Shown here: piece after piece, positions 44,262 through 52,828 of the stretch | How positions within the stretch are numbered: position 1 is the first letter of the stretch | How the letters are laid out: every line of letters begins with the position of its first letter | From: Bosea beijingensis | GTDB taxonomy: Bacteria > Pseudomonadota > Alphaproteobacteria > Rhizobiales > Beijerinckiaceae | Assembly: GCF_030758975.1 (NCBI RefSeq) | Contig: NZ_CP132359.1 | Span: 558,001-622,000, forward strand | DNA: 64,000 nucleotides | Direction of reading: 5' to 3' | Program-made: the position numbers and the translations under genes | Notes under the pieces: generated by a model | Told to the model about the DNA's origin: nothing | Database searches by the model: none | What the model saw: the letters and a program-made list of their open reading frames with translations, nothing else

Positions 44262-45113
44262 TCAGCGAGCCTCCAGCACCAATTCGAAGGTCATCAGCAC
44301 CGGGTTATCGCCCCGAGCCAAGCGCCCGCTCGCCAGCGCGCCGCTATAGTCGACGAGCGCGACATCGATTGCCGCCTCGAATCCGCCAGTACCAGCCACG
44401 ATCCGCCCGTCGGTGATCGCTATCTCCGTGGCAAAGTTCTCCACGACTCCGCCATCGGTGAACCGCGCCCCGATGGTCGAGCCGACGCCGCCATGGATCA
44501 CCGCCTCGCGAATGCCGCGCTCAACGCAGAACGCTTCCAGCGCACCACAGAAATCGACATTTGGCTTCACGCGCAGCGCAAAAAACCGCCCTGCCCCGGC
44601 ACCGCCTGACCCCGCCGCCACCGGCCCGAACAGCTTGAAATGCGTCTCGCTGTCCGGCTCGGCCGTGAACACCGCGCCGCTGAGTCCCACCGCCTGCAGC
44701 GTGATCGTCTCGGCCACGGTCGTCTCGTCCGGCAGGATATGACCACCGCTGCGCTTGGCGTCGCCTTCCACCCACAAGGCATGAGCATGGAAGAACGGCG
44801 CCCCGTCGCGCTGGCCGAAGGTCATCGCGCCAACCTCAATGCGCGCGCCGTCCTCCGGCCGGAAGGTCTCGCTGTAAAAGGCCGCATGCTCCGGCGTCTT
44901 CGACAGCGCCGGCATCACATAGGCGAAGGGCGAGAGCTTGAGCCCATCGAGCTTCACCACGCCCGACGCGACCCCCTCGGCCGCGAAGCCGCGGCTCACC
45001 GCCTCCAGCAAGGGCATGCCAGCCGGCAACCTCAGCGAAAAGGCACGCCCGCCGCATTCCACCCACTGGATGCGCTCGGGCGTGCCGGTGCCGGGCTGCT
45101 GGATCCGCCTCAC
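44262..45113 (-). CDS. Tandem PPC/PCC-domain (DUF296) protein
   Basis: A 283-residue protein made of two PPC-like domains. The first (about 15-160) keeps the family His motifs HAHALWVEGDAKRSGGH. The second (about 175-283) aligns over VIHGGVGSTIGARFTDGG and DVALVDYSGALASGR but lacks both motifs. Bacterial PPC proteins form trimers and have no established activity. It starts within the stop of the acyl-CoA ligase (4-base overlap), so it is the last gene of an IclR-ligase-PPC operon. Confidence 0.85.
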   Translation of the reverse strand: MRRIQQPGTGTPERIQWVECGGRAFSLRLPAGMPLLEAVSRGFAAEGVASGVVKLDGLKLSPFAYVMPALSKTPEHAAFYSETFRPEDGARIEVGAMTFGQRDGAPFFHAHALWVEGDAKRSGGHILPDETTVAETITLQAVGLSGAVFTAEPDSETHFKLFGPVAAGSGGAGAGRFFALRVKPNVDFCGALEAFCVERGIREAVIHGGVGSTIGARFTDGGVVENFATEIAITDGRIVAGTGGFEAAIDVALVDYSGALASGRLARGDNPVLMTFELVLEAR

Positions 45114-46744
45114 GACGCCTTCCCCTTCAGGAAGTCGAGCTCGCCGCGCTTTTCCAGCTCGTCCTTGACGAGGCGCTTCGGCACCTTGCCGTAACCCGAT
45201 TTCGGCAGGGCCTCCCAGAACAGGAAGCGCTTGGGCATCTTGTAGCGGGCGATCTTCGGCCCGAGGAAATCCGCGATCTCACCTTCCGTCGCGTTCTGGC
45301 CAGGCCGGTTGACGCAGACCGCGATACCGATCTCGCCCCAGACCGGATCGGGGACGCCGAGCACCGCGACCTCGGCGATCGCGGGATGGGTCAGGATCTT
45401 CTCCTCGATCTCGCGCGGATAGATGTTCGAGCCGCCGGAGATATACATGTCCGAGGCCCGGCCGGTGATGTAGACGAAGCCCTGTTCGTCCATGTGGCCG
45501 AGATCACCTGTGCGGAACCAGCCGTTGCGGAAGGATTTCGCATTGGCTTCAGGGTTGTCGTAATAGCCGGCGAAGACGGCCGGCCCGATCACGCAGATCT
45601 CGCCCTGCACGCCGGCTTCGACCTCTTTCCCCTCATCGTCCTGGATCTGCACCTGCATGCCGGTGCGCTCGAAACCGCAGGTGCCAATGCGGGCATTCGG
45701 CCCGTCCTCGGCCTCGTGCAGGGCCGGCGGCAGCACGGTGATGTTGCCGGTCACCTCGCCCAGCCCGAAATACTGCACGATCACCTTGCCGAGCTTTTTC
45801 AGCGCCGCCTTCTGGTCCTCGCGATACATCGGCGCGCCCGCATAGATGATGTAGCGCAGGCTCGAATGATCGTGGCTGTCGGCCGCGGGGTGCTCGACCA
45901 GCATCTTCAGGATCGTCGGCACGGTGAAGATGTTGCTGATCCGGTGTTTCGCGATCAGCCGATAGGCCTCGTCGATGTCGAAGCGCTCGGTCGGCAGCAG
46001 GATCGAGGTCGCGCCGCGCGCCGAGATCATGAGCTGATGCACGCCGGCGCCATGCGAGAGCGGCGCCACCACCAGCGACGCATCCCTTTCGGTCGAGCCG
46101 GGTACGAGATCGCAGAGATGGTTGGTGATGACGAAACCCATCTGGCCATGGGTCAGCACGGCCGCCTTGGAGCGCCCGGTCGTGCCGGAGGTGAAGAAGA
46201 ACCAGCAGGGATCGTCATGCTCGACGGCTGCGTTCTCGACCTTCTCGCCGCGATGGCGCGCGATCACCGCCCCGACTTCGTCCTCGCCGAACGCGCCATC
46301 CCCGATCCGCCAGATGAACTCCGGCGCCGGGCTCGCGGCTGCGACGGCCGCCGCATGTTCCGGGAAATCGCTATGGCAGAGGAAGCCCTTGGCGCCGGAA
46401 GCCGTAGCGAGATAGGCGACCTCGTCCGGCAACAGGCGGAAATTGGTGGGCACCCAGACGGCACCGAGCCGGAAGGTCGCGAACATCGAGACGAACATCG
46501 CGTCGCAATTCTTGGAATGGACCAGCAGCCGGTCGCCCTTGCCGATGCCGCGCGCCCTCAAGCCCGCAGCCAGCGCGGAGACCTGCACATCGATCTCGGC
46601 CCAGTCGAGCACCTTTTCGCCCCAGATGAAGGCGGGATGCGCAGGCAGGCGCCGCGCGTTCTGCGTCGCGATATGGGCGAGGTTCATCACGCGCCGGGTC
46701 ATCGGCACGACGCCCCCGGTCGGGGCTGGCTTTGCAGAGCTCAT
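45110..46744 (-). CDS. AMP-forming acyl-CoA ligase (FadD-like)
   Basis: A 544-residue ligase with P-loop FFTSGTTGRSKAAVLTHGQ (about 187-205), YFGLGEVTGN, GYYDNPEAN, and the RASDMYISGGSNIYPREIEE hinge. The C-terminus SGYGKVPKR carries the probable catalytic Lys. It overlaps iclR upstream and the PPC gene downstream by four bases each. The substrate is likely the acid imported by the neighbouring TRAP system, which is inference. Confidence 0.93.
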   Translation of the reverse strand: MSSAKPAPTGGVVPMTRRVMNLAHIATQNARRLPAHPAFIWGEKVLDWAEIDVQVSALAAGLRARGIGKGDRLLVHSKNCDAMFVSMFATFRLGAVWVPTNFRLLPDEVAYLATASGAKGFLCHSDFPEHAAAVAAASPAPEFIWRIGDGAFGEDEVGAVIARHRGEKVENAAVEHDDPCWFFFTSGTTGRSKAAVLTHGQMGFVITNHLCDLVPGSTERDASLVVAPLSHGAGVHQLMISARGATSILLPTERFDIDEAYRLIAKHRISNIFTVPTILKMLVEHPAADSHDHSSLRYIIYAGAPMYREDQKAALKKLGKVIVQYFGLGEVTGNITVLPPALHEAEDGPNARIGTCGFERTGMQVQIQDDEGKEVEAGVQGEICVIGPAVFAGYYDNPEANAKSFRNGWFRTGDLGHMDEQGFVYITGRASDMYISGGSNIYPREIEEKILTHPAIAEVAVLGVPDPVWGEIGIAVCVNRPGQNATEGEIADFLGPKIARYKMPKRFLFWEALPKSGYGKVPKRLVKDELEKRGELDFLKGKAS

Positions 46745-47628
46745 CTTGCGGCTCTCCCTGTCTCGATGGATCGCGGCGCGGCGGGCATGGTGGGCCGCGC
46801 CGCCCGTTTGGATACGAACATCTGCTGGAGCAGCGCTTCCAGCCGTTCGGCTTCGCGCGTCAGGAGAATGGCGAGTTCAGCCTGCCGGGCCGGCATCATC
46901 CTGCTGTCGATCGCGGCGATGGAAAGCGCGCCAGCAACCCGCCCGTCCGGATAGCGGAACGCCCGGCCGATGCCCCAGGAACTGGCGACGACCTTACCCG
47001 GATTGAGCGAGAAGCCCCGCGCGCGCGTCGCCACGACATCGGTCCGCAGGGCATCCGGGGCAAATCCGGGATAGCGCTCCAACAGCACGGCTTCACTAGC
47101 TGCCAGCACGCGGTCCACATCGTCGTCCGGCAGCGCCGCCAGCATCGCGAGCGAGCCGGCCCCGACGCCGAGCGGATGCTGGTCGCCGGTCTGCAACGCG
47201 TGGGTCCGCACCGGATAGGTCCCCTCCTCCCGATGCAGGCAGATCGCGTAATTCTCACGGCGAACGGTTAGGAAGCTCGTATCCTGCGTCTCGGCCGAGA
47301 GGCGTCGCAGGCCGTCCATCGCGATCTCAAGCAAGCCGTGGCGCCGCGCTGCCAGCACGCCGAGCACGAAGGCCTCCTCGCCGAGGCAATAGCGTCGCGT
47401 CTGCGGCTCCTGCTCGACCAGCCCCGCCCGCATCAACGCCAGCAGCAGGCGCCGCGTCGTCGGCTTGTTGAGGCCGCTGCCGGAGACGATCTCGCCGAGC
47501 GGCAGGCCTTCGGCCGGCTCCCGCCCGATCAGCGAGAGCAGCCCCAGAGCGCGGTCGACGCTCTGCGAGCCGGATAGTCCGGCCTCGGCCATGGAATTCT
47601 GCGGCAAACGCTCCTCCAAGCGGTCCAT
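46741..47628 (-). CDS. IclR-family transcriptional regulator
   Basis: A 295-residue regulator started at the ATG at 47628 (AAGG upstream; a TTG at 47655 is an alternative). The winged HTH spans about residues 20-75 (LGEIVSGSGLNKPTTRRLLLAL) and the IclR effector domain follows, with GVGAGSLAMLAALPDD. IclR proteins sense aromatic or organic acids. It heads the minus-strand operon and is divergent from the TRAP genes, so it probably controls both. Confidence 0.93.
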   Translation of the reverse strand: MDRLEERLPQNSMAEAGLSGSQSVDRALGLLSLIGREPAEGLPLGEIVSGSGLNKPTTRRLLLALMRAGLVEQEPQTRRYCLGEEAFVLGVLAARRHGLLEIAMDGLRRLSAETQDTSFLTVRRENYAICLHREEGTYPVRTHALQTGDQHPLGVGAGSLAMLAALPDDDVDRVLAASEAVLLERYPGFAPDALRTDVVATRARGFSLNPGKVVASSWGIGRAFRYPDGRVAGALSIAAIDSRMMPARQAELAILLTREAERLEALLQQMFVSKRAARPTMPAAPRSIETGRAAR

Positions 47629-47716
47629 GATATGGACCTTATTCTTATCTCCCAACCGTAGATGGGCGCTTTGCGGATTGCAATGCCGTCCCCCTCGTGT
47701 AATCTGCGGCCCGTCC

Positions 47717-47738
47717 CACTGCCCAGCTATTCACAGTG
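47717..47738. promoter_or_regulatory. Candidate IclR operator
   Basis: CACTG and CAGTG form an inverted pair with 12 bases between them, in the divergent gap between iclR and the TRAP genes. It is the only obvious dyad there, but the arms are short. Confidence 0.3.
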
Positions 47739-47795
47739 TGGACCGCAATCGACGCCGACGACACCACAAGATCGGCGCGAAGGGAGGAACGGAAC

Positions 47796-47852
47796 GATGG
47801 CCCTCGAGGCATTCTGCGTAACGGGTGGATCGCGCCCGGCGACCGGCATCTG
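47796..47852 (+). CDS. Possible 18-residue leader peptide upstream of TRAP genes
   Basis: An ATG at 47796 is preceded by AGGGAGGAAC, the best ribosome site in the region, and reads MALEAFCVTGGSRPATGI before a TGA. The TRAP permease ATG at 47863 lies 10 bases after that stop and has only a weak site of its own. It may couple or pace translation of the permease. With 18 codons, chance remains plausible. Confidence 0.35.
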
Positions 47853-47862
47853 AGGCCGCCAC

Positions 47863-49731
47863 ATGGTCGATGTCGTCGATACGCTGCATATCCCCGAGAA
47901 CCTGAGCGAGAACGAGGGCGCGCGCCCCGGCTCGGCCATCATGCGCCCGGTCGAGATCGTCGCAGCAGCCCTAGTCGCCTTCATCATCGGCGTACTGCTG
48001 CTCGGCGTGGTCTCGCGCTATGTCTTCTCGCTGCCCTTCGTCTGGGTCGATGAGGTCGCCTCGATTTCCTTCATCTGGCTCGCCATGCTCGGCGCAGCCA
48101 TCGCGGTCGACCGCAACGAGCATCTGCGATTGACGCTCTTCGTCGGCATGATGCCGCCGCGCCTGCGCGAATTCGTCGAGACGCTTGCGCTGCTGGCGGT
48201 AGCCACCTTCCTGGCCGCGATGGTCTACCCGGCCATCGATTACGCCGTGGAAGAGAGCTACGTCACCTCGGCGGCACTCAACATCCCAGTCAGTTGGCGG
48301 GTCTCGGCCATCGCCGTCGGCATCGTGCTGATGCTGCTGCTGACGATCCGCTACGCCTTCAAGACCGGGCGCCTGGCGGACATCGCGGCTTCGGTCCTGA
48401 TCATCGGCGGGTTTGGCCTCGCCTTCTGGCTGCTCGGTCCGACGCTGAAGACCCTCGGCTACTACAACATCCTGATCTTCCTGGTCTGCGTCGTCGCCGC
48501 CTGCCTCGTCGCCGGCGTTCCGATCGCCTTCTGCTTCGGGCTGGGCACGCTCGCCTTCCTCGCCTTCTCGACCAATGTCCCGATGATCGTGATGATCGGG
48601 CGCATGGACGAGGGCATGTCGAGCCTCATCCTGCTCTCCGTGCCGATCTTCGTGCTGCTCGGCTGCATCCTCGACGCCACCGGCATGGGCAAGGCGATCG
48701 TCGATTTCCTGGCGTCCCTCCTCGGCCATGTCCGCGCCGGCATGTCCTATGTCCTGCTCGGCTCGCTCTATCTCGTCTCGGGCATTTCCGGCTCGAAGGT
48801 CTCGGACATGGCGACCGTGGCGCCCGCGCTCTTCCCGGAGATGAAGCGGCGCGGCTACAAGCCCAAGGACCTGATCGCGCTGCTGTCGACCGGCGCCGCT
48901 ATGGCCGACACGGTCCCGCCCTCGATCGTGCTGATCGTGCTCGGCTCCGTCGCCGGCGTCTCGATCGCCGGCCTGTTCAACGCGGGCTTCGTCATCGCCG
49001 GCGTGCTCCTCGTCGCGCTCGCGGGCCTCGCGCGCTGGAAGGCGGCGGCGGAGGACATGAAGGGCGTGCGCCGCGCTCCCCTCGCGGTGATCGGCAAGGT
49101 CGCGCTCGTCGCCGCACCGGCGCTCGTCCTGCCCTTCATCATCCGCGCCGCGGTCGGCGGCGGCGTCGCGACCGCGACCGAGGTCTCGACCATCGCGGTG
49201 CTCTACGCGCTCGTCATCGGCATCGTACTCTATGGCGGCATCAGCCCGCGCAAATTCTACCAGATGCTGGTCGAGACGGCGGCGCTTTCGGGCGCGATCC
49301 TGGTCATTCTCGGCACGGCGCTCGCCATGGCCTGGGCACTGACCCAGACCGGCTTCGCCCGAGACCTCGCCACCTTCATGGCGAACCTGCCCGGCGGCTG
49401 GCTCACCTTCATGGCGGTCACCATCGTCGTCTTCATGATCCTCGGCTGCGTGCTGGAGGGCCTGCCGGCGATCGTGCTGATGGCACCGCTGATGTTCCCG
49501 ATCGCCAAGAATCTCGGCATCAACGACGTGCATTACTCGATGGTCGTGGTCACCGCGATGAATATCGGCCTGATGGCACCGCCGATCGGCATCGGCTTCT
49601 ACATCGCCTGCAAGATCGGCAACGTCTCGCCGGACGAGGCGATGGGCGCGATCTGGCCCTATCTCATCGCCCTGATCGTCGGACTCATCGTCATCGCCCT
49701 CGTGCCCGGTCTCTCGACCTGGGTGCTGTGA
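47863..49731 (+). CDS. Fused TRAP transporter permease (DctQ-DctM)
   Basis: A 622-residue inner-membrane protein. Residues about 25-175 are the four-helix DctQ small permease (WVDEVASISFIWLAMLGAAIA). Residues about 185-622 are the DctM large permease with about 12 helices (GMSSLILLSVPIFVLLG; STGAAMADTVPPSIVLIVLG). TRAP systems import organic acids with Na+ and a periplasmic binding protein, here encoded 43 bases downstream. Fused Q-M forms are well known. Confidence 0.94.
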   Translation: MVDVVDTLHIPENLSENEGARPGSAIMRPVEIVAAALVAFIIGVLLLGVVSRYVFSLPFVWVDEVASISFIWLAMLGAAIAVDRNEHLRLTLFVGMMPPRLREFVETLALLAVATFLAAMVYPAIDYAVEESYVTSAALNIPVSWRVSAIAVGIVLMLLLTIRYAFKTGRLADIAASVLIIGGFGLAFWLLGPTLKTLGYYNILIFLVCVVAACLVAGVPIAFCFGLGTLAFLAFSTNVPMIVMIGRMDEGMSSLILLSVPIFVLLGCILDATGMGKAIVDFLASLLGHVRAGMSYVLLGSLYLVSGISGSKVSDMATVAPALFPEMKRRGYKPKDLIALLSTGAAMADTVPPSIVLIVLGSVAGVSIAGLFNAGFVIAGVLLVALAGLARWKAAAEDMKGVRRAPLAVIGKVALVAAPALVLPFIIRAAVGGGVATATEVSTIAVLYALVIGIVLYGGISPRKFYQMLVETAALSGAILVILGTALAMAWALTQTGFARDLATFMANLPGGWLTFMAVTIVVFMILGCVLEGLPAIVLMAPLMFPIAKNLGINDVHYSMVVVTAMNIGLMAPPIGIGFYIACKIGNVSPDEAMGAIWPYLIALIVGLIVIALVPGLSTWVL

Positions 49732-49774
49732 AGCTCACAACAAGAAACCAGACAATCCCAGAGGAGAAACGCTC

Positions 49775-50794
49775 ATGACCATTTCGCGCCGTACACTGCT
49801 CCAGGCCTCGGCCGCCGCCTCCGCCATCGGCACCTTCCATATCGGCCGCGCCAATGCCCAGGCCGCCGAGTTCACCTATAAATACGCCAACAACCTGCCC
49901 GTCGCGCACCCGATGAATGCCCGCGCCAACGAGGCGGTGGCGAAGATCAAGCAGGAGACCAACGGCCGGGTCGACATCCAGATCTTCCCGAACAACCAGC
50001 TCGGCTCCGACACCGACATGCTGAGCCAGGTCCGCTCGGGCGGCGTCGAGTTCTTCACGCTCTCGCCGCTGATCCTCTCGACGCTGGTCGCCAACGCCTC
50101 GCTCTCCGGTATCGGCTTCGCCTTCCCGAACTACGATGCGGTCTGGAAGGCGATGGACGGCGAGCTCGGGACTTACGTCCGCGGCCAGATCAACAAGGCC
50201 AACCTCGTCGTCATGGACAAGATCTGGGATAACGGCTTCCGCCAGATCACCTCGTCCAAGGGCCCAGTCAACACGCCGGATGATCTCAAGGGCTTCAAGA
50301 TCCGCGTGCCGGTCTCGCCGCTCTGGACCTCGATGTTCACCGCCTTCCAGTCGGCTCCCGCCTCGATCAACTTCGCCGAGGTCTACACCGCGCTGCAGAC
50401 CAAGGTCGTCGACGGCCAGGAGAACCCGCTCGCGATCATCGCGACCGCCAAGCTCTTCGAGGTGCAGAAATACCTCTCGCTGACCAATCACATGTGGGAC
50501 GGCTTCTGGTTCCTGGCCAACCGTCGCGCCTGGGAGCGTCTGCCGGAAGACCTGCGCGCCATCGTCGCCAAGAACATCAACGCCGCCGCGCTGCTGGAGC
50601 GCGACGACGTCGCCAAGCTCAATGCCGGCCTGCAGGGCGAATTGCAGTCGAAGGGCATGGCGATCAACGAGACCAAGGCCGACGCCTTCCGCGAGGCGCT
50701 GCGCAAGGCCGGCTTCTACGCCGAGTGGAAGAAGAAGTACGGCGACGAGGCCTGGGCGATACTGGAGAAGGCCGTCGGCAGCTCGCTGAGCTGA
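49775..50794 (+). CDS. TRAP transporter substrate-binding protein (DctP family)
   Basis: A 339-residue periplasmic protein. A twin-arginine-like signal (ISRRTLLQASAAASA) ends near ANAQ (about 29). The DctP fold shows HPMNARANEAVAKIKQETNGR and the carboxylate-binding Arg region FKIRVPVSPLW (about 169-179), with the QENPL segment. It delivers the ligand to the fused permease. The ligand is unknown. A family B hairpin repeat follows. Confidence 0.93.
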   Translation: MTISRRTLLQASAAASAIGTFHIGRANAQAAEFTYKYANNLPVAHPMNARANEAVAKIKQETNGRVDIQIFPNNQLGSDTDMLSQVRSGGVEFFTLSPLILSTLVANASLSGIGFAFPNYDAVWKAMDGELGTYVRGQINKANLVVMDKIWDNGFRQITSSKGPVNTPDDLKGFKIRVPVSPLWTSMFTAFQSAPASINFAEVYTALQTKVVDGQENPLAIIATAKLFEVQKYLSLTNHMWDGFWFLANRRAWERLPEDLRAIVAKNINAAALLERDDVAKLNAGLQGELQSKGMAINETKADAFREALRKAGFYAEWKKKYGDEAWAILEKAVGSSLS

Positions 50795-50811
50795 TCGGCG
50801 CCAACCACAAA

Positions 50812-50921
50812 CGCGGGTCATCCCGGGCGTAGCGAAGCGGAGACCCGGGATCCATGCCGGAACAGTCCAGGCATGGATCCCGGATCGGCGCGGCTTCGCC
50901 GCTTGTCCGGGATGACCCGCG
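50812..50921. repeat. Long palindromic repeat, family B copy 2
   Basis: GCGGGTCATCCCGG (50813-50826) is exactly complementary to 50907-50920. Inside, GGGATCCATGCC (50847-50858) is exactly complementary to 50870-50881. The result is a two-tier hairpin of about 110 bases between the dctP-like gene and the SDR gene. Confidence 0.85.
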
Positions 50922-50951
50922 CCTATTTCTGACCTTGAGAGACCAAGCACC

Positions 50952-51755
50952 ATGGCCGACCGGCTGAAGGGCAAGATCGCTATCGTCTTCGGCGCCGGCT
51001 CCTCCGGCCCCGGTTGGGGCAATGGCAAGGCTGCGGCCGTCGCCTATGCCCGCGAAGGTGCCGGCGTCGCCTGCATCGACCTGAACCATGACGCTGCCAA
51101 GGAAACCGCGGAGATCATCGCCGGCGAAGGCGGCAGGGCACTCGCGCTTGCCGCCAATGTCACTGATCTCGCCTCGGTCGAGGCCTGCGTCGCTGAAACC
51201 ATCAGGCATTTCGGCCGGCTCGACATCCTCCACAACAATGTCGGCGTCACCCATATGGGCGGCCCGGTGGAGCTGTCGGAAGAGCAGTTCAACGCCTCGC
51301 TCCAACTCAATCTCGGCTCGGTCTATCGCTGCGCCAAGGCCGTGATTCCGGAGATGCTGAAAGGCGGCGGCGGCGCCATCGTCAACATCTCCTCGCTCGC
51401 CGCCATCCGCTGGACCGGCTACCCGTACTTTGCCTATTACGCGACCAAGGCGGCGGTGAACCAGGCAACGGTCGCGCTCGCGATGCAATATGCGAGGCAG
51501 GGGATCCGCGCGAACTGTATCATGCCCGGCCTGATCGACACGCCGCTGATCTACAAGCAGATCTCCTCGCAATACGCCTCCGTCGAGGAAATGGTCGCCG
51601 CCCGCGATGCGCAGGTGCCGATGGGCAAGATGGGCACCGCCTGGGACATCGCCAACGCGGCCGTGTTCCTCGCCTCCGACGAAGCGAAATTCATCACGGG
51701 CGTCTGCCTCCCGGTCGATGGCGGCCAGAGCTGCACGACCGCGCCGCTGGGCTGA
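50952..51755 (+). CDS. Short-chain dehydrogenase/reductase
   Basis: A 267-residue SDR. The N-terminal cofactor loop is GAGSSGPGWGNG (about 14-25), followed by NNVGVTHMGGP, Ser in NISSLAA and the catalytic YATK (about 163-166). The C-terminus VCLPVDGGQS is typical. It probably oxidises a hydroxyl group with NAD(P). It stands between the TRAP and iol blocks and its substrate is uncertain. Confidence 0.94.
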   Translation: MADRLKGKIAIVFGAGSSGPGWGNGKAAAVAYAREGAGVACIDLNHDAAKETAEIIAGEGGRALALAANVTDLASVEACVAETIRHFGRLDILHNNVGVTHMGGPVELSEEQFNASLQLNLGSVYRCAKAVIPEMLKGGGGAIVNISSLAAIRWTGYPYFAYYATKAAVNQATVALAMQYARQGIRANCIMPGLIDTPLIYKQISSQYASVEEMVAARDAQVPMGKMGTAWDIANAAVFLASDEAKFITGVCLPVDGGQSCTTAPLG

Positions 51756-51852
51756 GCCAAGGTCGAGCGTTCATTCCTCTATTGGAACGCTTGCTCCATT
51801 TCCGCATCGCTGCCAGAACTGTCGCCAACAGGGACCTCAACGGGAATCCAGG

Positions 51853-52722
51853 ATGAGCGACACCGCCGTTGCGGAGCTGCCGCGCGATTTCGACGAACTG
51901 CGCGCATCGATCCTCGCCCAGCGTGAGAGCCTGCCCAAGCGCATCGCCCAGATCGCAGCCTATGCCCTCGACAATCCCGACGAGATCGCCTTCGGCACCG
52001 CCGCCAGCATCGCGGTCTCGGCCGGCGTCCAGCCCTCCACGCTGATCCGCTTCGCCCAGCATCTCGGCTTCGACGGTTTCACCAGCCTGCAGGGCGTCTT
52101 CCGCGCAAGGTTGCGCGAGCGCAACTCCAGCTATGAGGAGCGCCTCAACACGCTGCGGGGCGGCGACGGAACGGCTGCCGGCAACCACCGCATCCTCGAC
52201 GGTTTCCTCACCGCATCGCGCAAGTCGCTGGACGTGATGAGCCGCACCCTCGACGAGGGCACGCTCGACCGCGCCATCGATGTGCTGGCCCGCGCCGAGA
52301 CGATCTATATCCTTGCTCGCCGCCGCTCCTATCCGATCGCGAGCTATCTGGCTTATGCGCTGGGCAAGCTCGAAGTCCGCAACCAGCTCGTCGAGTCGGC
52401 CGCTGGCCTCGATCCGGAGATCATCGCCTTCGCCACGCCGAAGGATGCCGTCCTCGTCATCAGCTTCTCACCCTATGCGCCGGCCACGATCGAGGATGCG
52501 CGCGGCCTCGCCGAACGCGGCGTACCGCTCGTCGCCATCACCGACAGCGCCTTCTCCCCGCTCGCCAGCATCGCCAAGCTCTGGTTTGAGGTCGCCGAGG
52601 CGGATTTCGGGGGGTTCCGCACGCTGGCTTCGACCATGGCCCTCTCGATGGCGCTCGCCGTCGGCGTCGGCGAAGCCCGCCGGACCGGGCGCGGCAAGGC
52701 CCGTCGCGGCGGCCAAGCCTAA
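51853..52722 (+). CDS. RpiR-family regulator, probable IolR
   Basis: A 289-residue regulator. The N-terminal RpiR helix-turn-helix spans about residues 15-90 (SVSAGVQPSTLIRFAQHLGFDG). A C-terminal SIS sugar-phosphate-sensing domain spans about 130-270 (IYILARRRSYPIASYLAYALG). It lies about 106 bases upstream of iolC on the same strand. In Sinorhizobium an RpiR-type IolR represses iol genes at a GGAA-N6-TTCC motif, and that motif is present between this gene and iolC. Confidence 0.9.
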   Translation: MSDTAVAELPRDFDELRASILAQRESLPKRIAQIAAYALDNPDEIAFGTAASIAVSAGVQPSTLIRFAQHLGFDGFTSLQGVFRARLRERNSSYEERLNTLRGGDGTAAGNHRILDGFLTASRKSLDVMSRTLDEGTLDRAIDVLARAETIYILARRRSYPIASYLAYALGKLEVRNQLVESAAGLDPEIIAFATPKDAVLVISFSPYAPATIEDARGLAERGVPLVAITDSAFSPLASIAKLWFEVAEADFGGFRTLASTMALSMALAVGVGEARRTGRGKARRGGQA

Positions 52723-52729
52723 AGATTTA

Positions 52730-52773
52730 GGAATAGACATTCCGCATTGACGAAATACTGGAATTATTATTTC
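52730..52773 (+). promoter_or_regulatory. IolR-type operators and promoter before iolC
   Basis: GGAATAGACATTCC (52730-52743) is an exact GGAA-N6-TTCC site. GGAATTATTATTTC (52760-52773) matches seven of eight half-site positions, 30 bases on. TTGACG at 52747-52752 lies between them and could be a -35 element, with a weak TTTCAT 17 bases downstream. The arrangement fits repression by the adjacent RpiR protein. Confidence 0.6.
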
Positions 52774-52828
52774 ATTCCCGCCACCGGAGCCATTCGGCTC
52801 CGATGACCAGCGCTGCCGGGAGACAGAC

